40,310 nucleotides of DNA from Collinsella sp. TF06-26. GTDB taxonomy: Bacteria; Actinomycetota; Coriobacteriia; Coriobacteriales; Coriobacteriaceae. Below, in pieces: positions 40,253 to 40,310 of the stretch. Position 1 is the stretch's first letter. Each line of letters starts with the position of its first letter. Where the stretch lies: NCBI RefSeq assembly GCF_002232035.1, contig NZ_NKXR01000018.1, positions 1 to 40,310 on the forward strand. The letters run 5' to 3'. A program made the translations under genes and the position numbers. The notes beneath the pieces were generated by a model. The model did no database searches. It was not told where the DNA came from and worked only from the letters and a program-made list of their open reading frames with translations.

Positions 40253-40284
40253 AGTTAGGACGTTCCTTTTAATATGAGCAGGAC
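40253..40284. repeat. Possible degraded REP-like element at the right end
   Basis: AGTTAGGACGTTCCTTTTAA resembles the CATTGGGGACGTTCTTAAA element seen twice upstream, sharing GGACGTTC. It is followed by ATATGAGCAGGAC. No gene is visible in the last 64 bp. Confidence 0.4.
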
Positions 40285-40310
40285 ATTGTCAAGAGGCAAA
40301 ATCGGGCCTG

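Noticed and set aside
1-40310. tRNA or rRNA genes and complete insertion sequences
   Set aside because: No cloverleaf with conserved GTTCRANNC arm, no rRNA segment and no transposase frame was found on either strand.

Overview
This 40.3 kb window reads as chromosome of a high-GC Actinomycetota member of the class Coriobacteriia, most likely Collinsella or a close relative. That assignment is inference from gene content, codon choice (GCC/GAC/GTC/CTC dominant), the zinc-ribbon S14 and the combination of a selenium/molybdenum hydroxylase accessory cluster with YgeW/YgeX/YgeY enzymes. No rRNA or tRNA gene was found to anchor the taxonomy.

Region 1 (1-7.4 kb) is a defence-type accessory island. 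A leftward operon encodes a ribbon-helix-helix protein, a decayed GIY-YIG/DUF4357 gene, the type I methylase HsdM and the 5' part of HsdS, which runs off the left edge. A rightward pair follows: an Mrr-type endonuclease and a one-TM protein of unknown function, closed by a strong terminator. Next comes an unusual array of four units spaced exactly 33 bp, directly upstream of an AAA/DUF4143 ATPase gene.

Region 2 (7.4-18.5 kb) is metabolic. A Pro/Ala-rich one-TM protein and a YheO/DauR-like regulator are read leftward. Divergently come dpaL (ygeX), ygeY and ygeW, then a MocA/YgfJ-like nucleotidyltransferase with a hydantoinase/dihydropyrimidinase (ygeZ type), yqeC on the opposite strand, and yqeB plus an XdhC-family gene. 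These match the E. coli yge/yqe selenium-dependent molybdenum hydroxylase (SDMH) neighbourhood. The hydroxylase itself, selD and the carbamate kinase are not in the window. Two identical-half-site palindromes lie between regulator and dpaL and are candidate operators.

Region 3 (18.5-29.5 kb) is the spc/alpha ribosomal region, from rplE through secY-adk-map-infA-rpmJ to rpoA-rplQ-truA, in the usual bacterial order. It starts abruptly at rplE: rplN and rplX are absent upstream and xdhC takes their place, with a promoter-like sequence in between.

Region 4 (29.5-40.3 kb) holds single-gene or short units: a GT2-like protein, argR, a class A penicillin-binding protein with a Thr/Pro/Gly low-complexity tail, a U32 (RlhA-like) protein, tyrS, adenine deaminase and a Cof-type HAD phosphatase. 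Intergenic spaces here carry good intrinsic terminators and short palindromic, REP-like dispersed repeats. The HAD gene's ribosome binding site is buried in a long stem-loop that begins about where transcription should start.
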